A DNA stretch of 64,000 nucleotides from Posidonia oceanica (lineage: Eukaryota; Streptophyta; Magnoliopsida; Alismatales; Posidoniaceae): positions 75,312,501 through 75,376,500 of the forward strand of contig JAZBRS010000014.1 in NCBI GenBank assembly GCA_037176725.1, written 5' to 3'. A model generated the notes under the pieces. That model was not told the DNA's origin. It was given only the letters and a program-made list of their open reading frames with translations, and made no database searches. This document shows positions 41,691-53,689 of this stretch, one piece after another; the stretch's first letter is position 1; each line of letters starts with the position of its first letter. The translations under genes were made by a program, and so were the position numbers.

Positions 41691-42282
41691 GTTCACCCCC
41701 TTCTTTTGCTGGCTCCCTCGGCAGAAGATGCCCTTGTTTCTTTCGTGTGGAATTTTTGCCCCCCCTTTGTTTCGCGCCAATCTAGTCGTCTGCTTGCTTC
41801 CTCGGGCGAGGACAAGCTGCCCTTCATTCTCTGGGCTAGCAGCCCAAACTGCTCGGATGACACCCGTCACCCTGTCTGGCGTCCTTTTATTTGGGCTGGT
41901 AACCCTAACTATCCGGTGAGGAGTCCGTCAACTCATCATTCATTGCACCAGCACTCATCGACATGGCCTCATCCCTTACCATATCTGCATCATGCATTAT
42001 TGCATATTGGTTCAACATCAACTTTAACATCAGCGGCATACCAATTTGCAGCAGCACGGCATTCCCTCATACAAAATATCAGTATGCATGTTTGCATATT
42101 CGTTCAATATCAACATTAACAGCAGCATATCCGCATTGCATCGGCATTGCATCGTCATCACGTTGCATTGCATCTGCGTTCGCATCTCCATTCGCATTCG
42201 CATTTTGGAAACGGGGCATGACTTCTGGCGCATCTGTCGGGATAGTGCCCACGCCTACATACTTCGCGCCCGCCGGTTCGAG
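41691..42282 (+). other. Non-coding 3' end of B with further hairpin modules
   Basis: GGGCTAGCAGCCCAAACTGC (41840) and GGGCTGGTAACCCTAACTAT (41890) repeat the module seen at 40466 and 40520; the second is followed by GGTGAG...CTCATC. After that come degenerate words such as GCATATTNGTTCAACATCAA and CATTCGCATTCGCATT. No gene seen. Confidence 0.55.
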
Positions 42283-42360
42283 TGGGGTGTCTTGTCAACC
42301 CTGAGCAGCAGCCTCGCTTCCCTTGACCTCGCTTAGGGAGGGGCATCTGTAGACACCCCA
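42283..42360 (+). promoter_or_regulatory. Polypurine tract of B inside an inverted repeat
   Basis: AGGGAGGGGCATC ends directly at the 3' LTR (42348). TGGGGTGTCT (42283-42292) is the perfect reverse complement of AGACACCCCA (42351-42360, LTR bases 4-13). E1 has the same design with an 11-bp stem. Confidence 0.82.
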
Positions 42361-45300
42361 TTTTAACCAAGGGGTCCCAGCACTGGGAGCACTCTGGGAG
42401 CCCTCTGGAAGCACTCTGGAACTGGTTCGAAAGTCTGGTAGCTCACCCTCCTTCAACCCTAAATCTTCCCCCATTCCAAAACCATTATCATTCCCTGAAA
42501 CCAATCCTTCAAACCAAACCCAAACCCTCCTTAAACCCTAAACCTTGAACCTTCCAAAAATCTTTTTTAAAACCCAAGAAAAACCTAGGTTAAACCCTAG
42601 GTCAAACCCCAGGAGCCCTAGGACACACACATGCAAAACCCACCTCCAAACCCAAGCCTTTCACCTTTTCTCTCTCCTGATTATCCTTTTCTCTCTCCTC
42701 CTCATCCTCCTTCTTTTCCTCTCCCTTTTTCCTCTTTTCTTGCTCCCCAATGGGCCCACCTTATGCTCCTCTCCTCCCTCTTTCTTATCCTTATTTTATC
42801 TTATTTTTATCTTATCCCATGTTTATTCCATCTTTAATCTCTTTTCCTCCCTTCTTCTCCTCCTTTATTTACTTCTTCCTTTCTTTCTCCTTAAACCCTA
42901 AACCCTAAAACTTTCCTAAACCCTAAACCCTCCTTAAACCCTAAGCCCCACCACACCCAAACATCAAAACCCTAACCTAGACCCCAAGCTTTAATCAACA
43001 TCCAAATCCAAAACCTTAAACCCTAATCCACTAAAAACCCTAAACCCTAAAACTTTCCCAAACCCTTATCCACTAAATCAAAACCCTAAACCTTCTTGAA
43101 CCTCAAACCCTAATCCAACCAAAGTACTAAACCCTAAACCCTAAAACTTTCCCAAACCCTCATCCACTAAATCAAAATCCAAAACCACCCTAAACCTCAA
43201 ACCCTAATCCAATCAAAATACTAAACCCTAAGCCCTAATCCAATCAAAACCCAAAGCCCTAAAAACCCTAAACCCTAATCTACATCAAGACCCAAATCCA
43301 CCCTAAACCCTAAGCCCTAATCCACTTAAAACTCCAAAACCCTAACAACTCAAACCCTAATCAAGACTTTAATAAAATCCTAATCAATACCCTAAAAAAC
43401 ATAAAACCCTAAAACCTAAAGCTAATTCACGCAAATCTAGATCACAACTACAACCTAATTAAATCTAATCAAGGCCTCAAGCCCACCTAAAAAGCAAAGC
43501 CCATCCTCAAACCTAATTAAAGAACTAAAACCAATTTGAAGTTAACAAATCAAAAACAAAACCCATTTGAACAAATCAAAACTCATTTAAATTTAAAACT
43601 AACCAAGTTACATATCCAAACTCATTAAAAAACAAACTAAACCCCCAAACCTCATTTTAAGAAATCCTAAAATCCATTTAAAGCACAAAATCCATTTCAA
43701 CCTAAATTTAATCAATTTAAACAATCAACAACCAAATCCATTTAAATTAAATCAAACCTAATCCAACAAAAACAAAACAAAAATCTGGATGAAGCCCAAG
43801 GCCCACTAAGCCTTTCTTTTCTCTATTTTCTTCTTCTCCTTCTTCTCCTTCTTCTTCTTCTTCTTCTTCTTTCCTTTCTTATTTTTCTTTTTCTTCCACA
43901 CCTCTTCTTCAGTCGGCCCAAGTCCACCAAATTTTCCTTTTATTTCATTTTTTTTCTCCTCCTTCTCTCTCCCGCCCAATCTCCTCCAAAAACCAGCACC
44001 CAACTGCCAGCCAAACTCCTCTGCATCACACCCCACTCTCACCCAAGCTCACACCTGAATCCAACCAAGAACCAAACCCAATCCAACCCACTTGATCCCA
44101 CTCCTCACCAGCAAAACCAAGCCATCCTCAAAACACCTAAACCTTCTGCAGACCGGCACCCTTTCAGATCCAAAAAACCAGAATTAACACCCAAACTCAC
44201 CCAAGAAAACCAAGTAAAACCAACACCTAAACCCTTACCTCATGAACCCAGACCAGACCACATTCTCCCCTCTGCAAAACCCAACCTCACCAGCACTTGA
44301 ACACCCCCAGAACCGGCCTCCAACACCCACTGAACCAAGCTCACCCAACAGAACCCAATTCTTCTCCCAAACCAAAATTCCTGCAAACCAACACCTCCCC
44401 TCTCCCTCAGACCAAACCCAGACCACCCTCTCGAACCCAAGCTTCCCCCCAAGCCGGACCTAAGCCCCAAGCAAACCCACAGCTCACTTCAGACCACCTC
44501 TAGCTCACCAATCCATTTCAGTCCAAACACCATTAACTCCTTCCTGACGCCCCCGCGACTTCTGTGGCCAACCTCGATCCTAGCTCCTCTCTCAACGGTC
44601 ACAGCAAGCCCTCCAGCCTGCGTCACCACCATCCGGTCTTGCCCTCACCCGCTGAGACTACCACAACCCAGAGCTTGCTAGTTTCTTTGGTTTGAGCAAC
44701 GACTTCGTTGCTCAAGCCCCTGCCAGCTTTCCAGACCTCGAGCCACTCCCCACCTCACGCCCGATAGCCCCCAATTGCCCTCACATCCCCTCTGTGGCCT
44801 GACATTCACTTGGACCCAAAAACGACCCGAACAAAACCAGAGGAATTCCTCCCGTTCCACAGGACGACACCCACTTTTGAGCGTCCAGAGAGCAACCTGT
44901 GAATCCTCTCGAGCGGTCCCAAGCCTTCCCAGCCCTTCCAGTGCTCCAGAGCCTCCGGACGACCCACCTGCATCCACTGTTCCAGTGCCGGAACCACCTC
45001 CGGACCCAGCGCGGCGCAACCACCTTCTCTCCGTCCAGAAAGCTTCGCCTTGATCCCACGATCACGCCAGACCTGTCGCCAAGCTCCGCGGCCGCTTCAA
45101 CAACTCCCTCCGGTCCTGTCTCAGAGCACCGGTCATCCTCGCGTCGTCAGCTCGCTCCGGACGACACCACAAGTAGATCTCTTTCTCTGGGGGTTCGCCT
45201 GAACCCCCTCTTGCCTCCAAGCCCTTCGCCGGTGCTTTCCACTGGCTATGCTTCTCTCCCGAGGTCACCGGACCTCTACTTCTTCCCCGGCGACGTTGCC

Positions 45301-48300
45301 GGCACGCGCGGACCTCCGGCGCTGCGTTTATTCCTCGTGCGTTACTGTAGCAAAGCATAGTTTACGTTTTTATTTCATTTACATTAATGAAAAGTACTTT
45401 AGTTTCTTATATTTGCATGCCGGTCCTTTATTCATTTTACTGTGCTTGTATATAGTTTGCTTGTTTATTTTAGTAACGAAATCATGTTAATATTGCTGTA
45501 TGTCCCCTAATCTTTTAAGTTCTTGCACTTAGGTCCACTGCCATGTTAAATACCATGTGCTTGTTTGGGCATTTTGCAACCTAATCCCTGCGCTATTTAT
45601 ATCTGCAATTTAGTCCTATTTCAGTTAATGTCTCATTTAAATCTCTAAGTTGACTATATCACATTAATGAAAAATGGTACTGCTTTGTTTATTTGCCTTC
45701 TGGTCCCTCTGAGTGTTCTAGTTTTCCAGCCACTTGTATCCAGACCCTTGCATTTACCTATATTTGCGCTCTGGTCCTCCATAGTTCATCTTTCATTTAT
45801 TTTCTTTTTCTTATCATACTGCATTACATGATATCACCTTAGGTCTAGATTATTGCATCTAGGTCTGCACAGCAAGCATCCTTATTCCCTTTTTCGCTTT
45901 AAAAACTGTAAAAGAGCCCCTGATCTTAGTTTATTTGCTTTTGGGCCCCTCTGAGCTTTGAATATCTGTGTTTCCTTTTTGCAAGAAAGCCCCCCTGTTT
46001 TGTTTTATTGCACAGAGGTCCTCCCATTGTGTTTTGCTTTCATGTGGTTTTCCCTTGGCCTTGCCTTCAAACCTAGAGTCTGTTTAGGTTGCACCCAAGT
46101 TTTCAAACACCACTTTGACTGTACATGCCTATTTTCTCCCTGGATTTGCTATTTGGCCCTGGTTTTCTTGGAATTTGCACATAGGTCCCTGGGACCACCT
46201 TTTATGGTTTTTTTTGTTTCCTGGCTTTGTTCCTTCTGTCTCAACTTTTCCAAGGTTGCAGGGGACTCCCCTGCGGGTTTTCTTTTGGGATTTGTGCCCA
46301 TTTACTGGTTTTTTTTTTGCATTCAGGTCCCTAAAGTTTTCTGAAATTGCACTTAGCCCCCTTTTTCTTGCATTTCACACACACCTGTCCTAATTAACCT
46401 TGCATTTAGTCCATGCATCCTCGCATTAGCACCCTTGCACACATTTGCACTCTTTTGCACGCATTTAGGGTTCATTTGCACGTAAACCCCTACACTCTTC
46501 CTTTTTGCACATTGGTCCTCCCCCTTTGCATTTTTGCATACATTGCACCCCCTTTTTTCTGCACTCAGTCTCCTAGGACACTTTTGAACACACTTAGCTC
46601 CCATTTACATGGGAGGACCTGTTTTGCACACCCCTAGGACCTTTTTTACACTTAGATCCTTTTTTTTCTCCCCTGTTCTGGCCCCTCTGCCTTGAAGCTG
46701 GGATATCTTTCGATCCGACCGTCAGATCTTCGCAACTAAGTTACCTGGACGACCCTGGTGGAGCGCTCTTCAGCATGGACCAAGCACTTCTCAGATCAGG
46801 CCTCAGATTTCCAAGGTAAGTCCTTCTGAACCCTTGCACATCATACATTTGCACACCATTTGCATTTCATGCATTGTTTTCGCATTTCGTTTTCTGTGCA
46901 TGTAGATTAGGGCCTCCCCCTTTGTCTAGTAACTCTATCTCCCCTCTTCGCGTACTCACTAGTGCTTTGGGTTAAGTTTTCCCTCGGATTCGCTACTGAT
47001 TGCGGTCTTCTTCCCCCTTTTCCACGATCCGATTGCACAGCGAGCTTTGGGCAGCGTGCGAGACATATCGTGGGACGGTTTAGTGGGAAACGATCACAGA
47101 ATAGTGGCGATCCCTCCGCTTGCTCTCCCCTTTGCAGGTCTTCACACCTGCATTGTGTGGTCCTTCCGGTGCCTTGTCCTTACACTCGCACCGCTTACCT
47201 CTCCTTTGCATCCGTGCTGGCAGCCCTAACTGCTCGGTTGACGCCCGTCATGTCGTCTAATCTTCCCCTTTGCTTGTCGTACCCCTGCATTGCGTGGCTT
47301 TTCCAATGTTTTGCTTTTACCTTCGCATCGCTTGTTTTCTCGCCCGGATTTGCTTTCGTCTTTGCTTGTTGTACCCCTGCATCGCGTGGCTTTTCCGATG
47401 TTTTGCTTTTACCTTCGCATCGCTTGTTTTCTCGCCCGGATTTGCTTTCGTCTTTGCTTGTTGTACCCCTACATTGCGTGGCTTTTCCGATGTTTTGCTT
47501 TTACTTTCGCATCGCTTGTTTTCTCGCCCGGATTTGCTTTCGTCTTTGCTTGTCGCACCCCTGCATTGCATGGCTTTTCCAATGTTTTGCTTTTACCTTC
47601 GCATCGCTTGTTTTTTCTCGCCCAGATTTGCTTTCGTCTTTGCTTGCCGTACCCCTGCATTGCGTGGCTTTTCTGATGTTTGCCTTTACTTCTGTATCGC
47701 TTGTTTTTCGCCCGGATTTGCTTCCGTCTCTGCTTGTCGTACCCCTGCATTGCGTGGCTTTTTCGATGTTTGTTTCCCTTGTTCTTTGCACCGTTTCGCG
47801 TGCCTGCAATGTTTCTTGCGCCGTTTTGCGCACATGTTTTGTTTTTCGCACCGTTTTGCGCGCGTGCCTTGTTTCTTACATCGTTTTGTGCACATGCTTT
47901 GTTTCTTGCGCCGTTTTGCGCACACGCTCCGTTTTGGCACCATTTCACGTGCCCATTTTGTTTTCTAGCACCGTTTCGCATGCTTGCTCTGTTTTGGCAC
48001 CATTTCACATGCCCGTTTTGTTTTCTCGCGCCGTTTTGCATGCTCGCTCCATTTTGGCACCGTTTCGCGTGCCCACTTTGTTTTCTCGCACCATTTTGTG
48101 TGTTCGCCTTGTTTTGGCACTGTTTTGCGTGCCCGCTTTGCTTTCTTGCATTGTTTTGCGTTTCACTCCGTCTTTTGCATCGTTTTGCACATCGATCTTG
48201 TTTTCTTGCACCATTTCGCGTGCCGTTTCCGTTTCTCGCATCGTTTTACGTATTTTACACCATTTTCTCTTGCATGTCGCTCTACATTGCATGGTTATAC

Positions 48301-48882
48301 CGCTGTTTTGCTTTATCGCCTGCATTCGCATATAGGGCAGTGATGCTCACTGCCTGGAGTTCTCACGAACTAGGGTTTTGCCCGGTTCGGAACACAGACA
48401 GCGCTGCTGAGCACTTAGATTGCACGTTTAATTCCTTGCATGCATCCCAACACTTAGAGCACACATTTGAGCATCCATTTAGGCATTCGTGGCATTTAGG
48501 CACTCCAAGCATGCATTTTCCCTCAAAAGCAAGCGTAAGCCTAGAAAGACCGATTCTCGGGCGCGTCGGGGGTGCCTAACACCTTCCCCGCGCGTAATAA
48601 GAGTCCTTACCCTTTCTCTGGCCCGCAATGACCCTTTTGCCCTCGTCCTTGGTACGAGACATCCCCTTTGCATAGCATTTGCATTGAACTGCATCTTCTT
48701 GTGTGGTTTTGCATGTTCTTCATGCATTTCCCCGGTTTTCCTCGTCTCCTGATTGAATAGACTAGGTGGCGACTCCTTTTTCCCTTATTTTTCCCTCCTC
48801 CGCGTCGCTCCATCCGTGAAAACCTCTCTCTCTTTCGGGCCCTCTCCGGTCTGGAGCCTCGAAGAAAAGGGCGCATTTCACA
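42348..48882 (+). mobile_element. 3' LTR of element B
   Basis: TGTAGACACCCCATTTTAAC to GGCGCATTTCACA. Long stretches (for example 45361-45500 against 23564-23703) are identical to the 5' LTR, others differ at a few positions per 100 bp. Contains the same telomere-like region (about 42893-43400), CTT tract (43813-43970), 92-bp array (47279-47783), about 40-bp array (47784-48265) and conserved block (48340-48620). Confidence 0.95.
47279..48265 (+). repeat. Minisatellite arrays in 3' LTR of B
   Basis: Same two arrays as in the 5' LTR: six 92-bp units, then about 11 units of about 40 bp built on GCACCGTTTTGCGTGCC. Point changes separate the two LTR copies but unit number looks the same. Confidence 0.88.
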
Positions 48883-48887
48883 GGCAG
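48883..48887. repeat. Target-site duplication of B, right copy (GGCAG)
   Basis: Follows the CA end of the B 3' LTR. It differs by one transition from GACAG at 20486. On the coding strand it reads CTGCC against CTGTC. Confidence 0.85.
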
Positions 48888-49740
48888 TAACTTTGGATTC
48901 TTTGTCTTCTAGTCGCCATTCACTTGAGAAATCACCAGCAAGGCGTCGCTATGCACAAGCAACTTCTGTACCTCATGCTCGAGGGCAACATTCAGTCCTA
49001 GGATGCATGCTTCATACTCTGCCTCGTTATTAGTGCATTTGAAGGTCAGCTTCCTCGCGAAGAGAATCATCTGTCCCTGAGGAGTTGTCAGCACTACGCC
49101 TATGCCTCAACCCTTCTTGTTCACAGCACCATCGAAGTATAACTGCCACTGCTCTTGATCTTCAGGGTCTTTCTCCTTAGAGTCCTCCATTTCAAAGAGA
49201 ATGTCTTCATCTGGGAACTGTGTCTGGAGTGGCTGGTATTCAGGCAGAGGGAAATCAGCAAGATGGTCTACCACGGCTTGGCCCTTCATGGACTTATGAG
49301 TGACAAAGGTGATGTCGTACTGAGACAGTAGCACCTGCCACTTAACGCATCTGCCTACCATGGCCGGCTTCTGAAAGAGGAACTTTATAGGATCATGCCG
49401 GCACAAGAGCTGAACTAGGTATGCCATCATGTAGTGCCTTAATTTCTGTGCAGCCCAGACAAGAGATAGGCAGGTCTTCTCTATTGTGCTGTACCTGGCA
49501 TCGCATTCATTGAACTTCTTGCTCAGGTAATAAATGGCGCGCTCCTTTCTACCTGTCTCATCATGTTGGCCTAAGACGGTGCCCATGGAATGCTGTGTGG
49601 TAGAAAGGTAAAGAAGCATAGGTCTCCCTAGTGTGGGGGGGACCAGGACAGGAGGTTTGATCAACAACTGCTTGATCTTGTCAATTGCAGCCTGGCACTC
49701 CTCGCTCCAATCGATCTGTGCATTCTTCTTCAGGAGCTTG
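48883..49740 (-). pseudogene. pol: E1 Ty3-type RNase H and 5' half of the second RNase H
   Basis: Minus-strand order: LYLSTTQHSMGTVLGQH and YYLSKKFNECDARYS (decayed RNase H, first catalytic Asp missing as in B), DPIKFLFQKP, HLADFPLPEYQ, then QLYFDGAVNKKG and CTNNEAEYEACILGL, then LLVHSDALLVISQVNGD of the archaeal-type RNase H. TGA near 49107 (Arg in B) and TAG near 48918 (Trp in B) interrupt it. In the third motif Gly is replaced by Ser (HSD for HGD) but the acidic residue is kept. The domain is then cut by element B and continues at 20490. Confidence 0.9.
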
Positions 49741-51097
49741 AATATTGGCTCGCAGATAGGCGTAAGCTATGCAATGAAGCGACTGATATATTGTAAACAC
49801 CCTAGCAAGCCCCTGACCTCCTTTTCGGTCCTAGGGGTGGCATGTCCATGATGGCTTTTGCGTTCATCGGGTCTACTTCAATCCCCCTTTGGCTAACAAT
49901 GTAACCCAGAAGTTTGCCAGAAGACACCCCGAATACACACTTGTTAGGGTTGAGGCGCAGCTTATACTTTCTCAAGCGGTCAAAGAGCTTCTTCAAACAG
50001 GCAAGGTGATCCTCAGGCTCTTTGGTTTTGGCAAGCATATCATCTACATAGACCTCCACTTCTTGGTGCATGAGATCATGGAAAAGTGCAATCATGGCCC
50101 TTTGATAGGTTGCGCCAGCATTCTTCAGCCCAAACGACATAACTTGGTAGCAGAAGACTCCCCGGGGGGTGATGAATGAAGTCTTTTCCATGTCTTCTTC
50201 TGCCATTTTGATTTGGTTATAATCGGAGAAGCCGTCCATGAAGGAAAGCATCTTGTGGCCCACAGTATTGTCGACCAGAACGTCAATGTGAGGCAATGGG
50301 AAGTCATCCTTGGGACTCGCCTTGTTCAGGTCCCTATAGTCGATACAAATCCAGACTCGGCCATCTTTCTTGGGCACAGGGACAATGTTCGCAAGCCACT
50401 CAGGATAAAGGACAACCTTCAAGAAATTGACTTTGTGCTGCTTCATGATCTCTTCTTTGATCATAAGTAGCCACTGCGGTTGCCATCTTCTCAGTTTTTG
50501 CTTTACAGGCTTGGCATCTGGATTTAGGGGCAGGTTGTGCACCACTATCTCTACATCAAGGCCGACCATGTCCACGTAGCTCCAGGCGAAGACATCCACA
50601 TACTCTTTTAGGAATGCGAAAAACTCTACTCTAGCCTGGGGCAGCTGGGCACTGATACGGACCTCTCTAGCTTCTTCAGTTGTGTTGATATTAACAGCCT
50701 CTATTTCTTCTTCAACGTGGAGGTTGGGGCCTTCTAGATCGTCGTCATAGGGCCGGAGCTCGGGCAATGGTTCATCATTCTTGTCTTCGCTCGTATCATC
50801 CTCCTCTCCATATGCGATAAGTTCCGAGAGGATCTCTTTCTCAAAAGTAGGGTTTGAGATATCGAAAGAGTGTATATGTTCCGCTGCTTGGTTCTGGTGA
50901 CGCTTCAGGAGAGTCACGCTTACTCGAGTGTTCTTGTATCCTCGGTGCGCGACCTCCATCCTGGCAACTTCCTCTACCTGCTCTGACCTGGCTGACTCTG
51001 CTAAGCGCTCTGCCACTGACTCTGCTGATGGTTCTGCTGATTCTATCAATGACGCTGCTGATGGCCTTGCTGCTGAGGCTGCTGATAACTCTATCAC
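49741..51097 (-). pseudogene. pol: Reverse transcriptase of E1
   Basis: A 431-codon open frame (51097-49802) covers the C-terminal acidic linker and most of RT: FAWSYVDMVGLD, EWLANIVPVPKKDGRVWICI, DYRDLNKASPKDDFPLPH, FMDGFSDYNQI, SFGLKNAGATYQR, YVDD at 50050-50039 and CVFGVSSGKLLGYIVSQRG. A one-base loss near 49832 (PPLGPKRRSGAC instead of the TEKEVRGLLG seen in B) shifts the frame, and a TAG follows near 49769. The catalytic residues are intact. B has stops in the region where E1 is open, so the two copies decayed independently. Confidence 0.92.
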
Positions 51098-52300
51098 TGA
51101 TGCTGCTTTCAGCTCTGTTACCGCCTGGACTGTTGGCTCAGTTGCTGTCTACATTGCCTCCTCCACGTCTTCTAGTGTACTTGCAGAGGGTATGCCAGAC
51201 TGGCGGCTGATCTGAGTGCTGCCACTTGCTATACCACCTGAGTGGGGCATGTGCTGCACAAACCACCTAGACCAGCCTTGTGGTTGCAGAGTGATGAGCT
51301 CATCACGTCTGGTGGAGTCCGCCGCTGCTGATTCTTCTTCTAAGACCATGATAGAGGCATGCTCTTCCTGCGGGGGAGGGTCCGTAACCACGGCTTTCCC
51401 TTTTCTCTCCGCTGTTTGGTGCTCTGCCAGGTCCTCTACTAGCGACTTGAGCTGTTCCTGGTATAGTAGCTCTAAGTCTCCCATCCATGAGTCGACCTGG
51501 TCTTCTACCGCCGCTCCTTCCTCCTCATCCGAGGGTGAGTCGACGTAGTAGGCGCCGGGGGCCTCTGGCTCTAGCCCGGCTGCTAGATGTACCACCGTCC
51601 TGGATGCTTGCATTGTCTGGCCTATGAGCATGCCTGATTGCGGCGGCTTCATGATCGGAGATCCAAACAGATCGGTCGGCGGGACCACAGATGGGTGCGC
51701 TGCTAAGGTCACTGCCGCAGTTGGGGGGTAGGCAAAGGTGCTCTTCTGAGGGCCCAATGGTTGGGAGGCTGTGTTGCTCAACTGGACCTCTGCATCTAGT
51801 AGTGACGGTGAGGGTGCGGCCTTTGACGCCATGGGGGCCTGCCACGAGGGTTGCTATTTTGCGGTAGGAAGATGTGTAATGGACGGCGCCGGCTGCATTC
51901 TCTATGATGTGGCTGCTGAAGTGGGCCAAGTCGCGCTGCTGGCTAAACTAGCTGACTAACCCTCCAAAGAGGGTGACAGCTGTACTGATGCCGCTGCTGC
52001 TAGTGCTTGTGATGCTGATGTGGCTGCAGAAATGTGAAAGCTTGTTAGTCCTGCCATAGGGCCTGCTAAGTTGGCTGCTGTATCTGTTGAGGGTAGGGCC
52101 AAACAAACCGACCGAGGTGCCTCCGTGCTGATCAGAGCTTTGCCACAAGTTTGGGCCGCCTCTACTGCGCCAGACTGCTCCTCATCCGAGTAGTAGTCCT
52201 CAATGCAGACCCATTCTTCTGTCGGCACCGCGGCTTGACCATCAATTGAACACAGAATACCTGCACTGGTGAAGTTAGTGAGGTCCCTAGGGATGACAGT
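51098..52300 (-). other. Linker between protease and RT of E1
   Basis: Ser/Ala/Thr/Glu-rich coding remnant with GAYYVDSPSDEEEGAAVEDQ and RWFVQHMPHSGG aligning to B 33120-33440. At 51000-51120 the coding strand has repeated Ala/Ser/Glu codons (AESVAERLAESA). Stops and frame changes present. No domain recognised. Confidence 0.6.
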
Positions 52301-53468
52301 CTTCTAATTCTTCAGCTGAAAGCAATCATCTTTGTTGGGCTTGGGCTTGTAATCGAGACCTTCTGCTTTTCTCCGCTCCTCTGCTACGATCGGCTCTGCG
52401 ATCCCCTGGTCGTATCGCCCAAGCGGTGTGCCCTTAATGTAACCCCATCTGTGACAAACATTCTCGACCATTTGAAAGGGGTTATTGTGAACGGCCAAGG
52501 AGTTGACGCATTCAAGATCAGGAATGAAGTTAACCGACTCGCACCGGTTAACGCAATACAAAGCATCGAGAGGTTTCAAGGTCAAAGGGGATGGTTTGTG
52601 AAGAGACGGGGGAGACTGCCTCGATCCGCTCCTTCTCAAAGTTCTCCACCATGACGACAATGACATCATCGCCGCGGCGGTACTTTATCATGCAATGGAG
52701 GGTCGAGGGGAGGACCTAATGCTTGTGGAGCCAAGGGCACCCAAGCAGGAAATTAAAATTTGGCTTCAAGTCGACGACGTAGAATTCTACATCGAATACG
52801 ACCGGGCCAATGGTAAGAGGAATAATCAGGATCCCTAGAGCGTCATGGTGGGTATTGTCAAAAGCTGTCATTCCCTTTATAGCTGGGGTGATATCCTTGG
52901 CTTTGAATCCGAGCTTTGTTGTAGTATGCAAGAGGCAGACATTAAGGCCTGACCCGTTATCAACCAGCGTGAGGGGAATGCGAAAGTTTTTGAACTGAAC
53001 CGTGACGAACAAGGGTTGGTTGTGATTAATCCCCACCGTTGGCTCCGCAATCATCCCTACCATGCTTTCCAAGGCTGAAGGTTCAATATTCTGGAACACA
53101 TGGGCAGCTTGGAACACGCGAAGAAAAGCTTCACGGTGTTCAGCAGAGGTGTGTATCAGGTCCCAAATGGAAATGTCGGCTTTAACCTTCTTAAGCTGAG
53201 AGGTAATGTCAGCCTTGGGTTGGTTCTTCTTGGCAGTAGGAGGGGTGGCTTTGGTGGCAAGCTCTAAAGGGACAGTTACAGGGGGTTGGCTACAGGCCTG
53301 GCCTGCTATAGGTTGGCTAGAGGTTTGGCCTGCTATGGGTTGGCTAGAGGTCTGGCCTACTATGGGTTGGCTAGAGGGTGGGGGCACAGCAGGTTCTGGA
53401 TAGTTTGGCCTAACCGCCGGTGTTGGGGGTCTGTGGCATAGCTGTATGGTATGCGATAGGTGTCCCAA
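52301..53468 (-). pseudogene. pro: Aspartic protease region of E1
   Basis: A 250-codon open frame (53468-52716) begins in a linker with near-identical SSQPIAGQT repeats, continues through ADISIWDLIHTSAEHREAFL and reaches the protease at about residues 150-250: VDNGSGLNVC with catalytic D170 (52961-52959) and FLLGCPWLHKH. TAG at 52716 replaces a Gln codon. A frameshift near 52650 leads to CHRWGYIKGTPLGRYDQGI, the G-patch-like motif, which lacks part of the glycine pattern. Confidence 0.85.
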
Positions 53469-53689
53469 GTTAAATCAATAACCACGAGAGCACGTGCTAC
53501 GAGCACAGGAGGGGCTGCAGGGGTGCCTATTGGATTCTAGGGAGAAGGGTAAGGTTGTTGGGGAGGGAAGGCAAGGGTTGGCTGAGGTCTGCCTAAAAGG
53601 TGTACAGGGGATCCTAACTGAGGCCGTCCTAAGAGATGGACAGGGGATCTAAGCTGGGCCCTAGTTAGGAGGTGTACAGGGGATTGAGC

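Larger units (their letters stand above)
20491..48882 (+). mobile_element. Element B: complete Tat-type Ty3/gypsy retrotransposon, 28.4 kb
   Basis: LTRs of 6593 and 6535 bp, both TG...CA, flanked by GACAG/GGCAG. Order: LTR, primer site, long leader, gag, protease with G-patch-like motif, acidic linker, RT, decayed RNase H, second RNase H, DD35E integrase, extra ORF, hairpin modules and array, PPT, LTR. It is inserted inside E1's second RNase H in opposite orientation, so it is younger than E1. Structure is complete but the reading frames are broken by several stops and at least four frameshifts. Confidence 0.95.
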
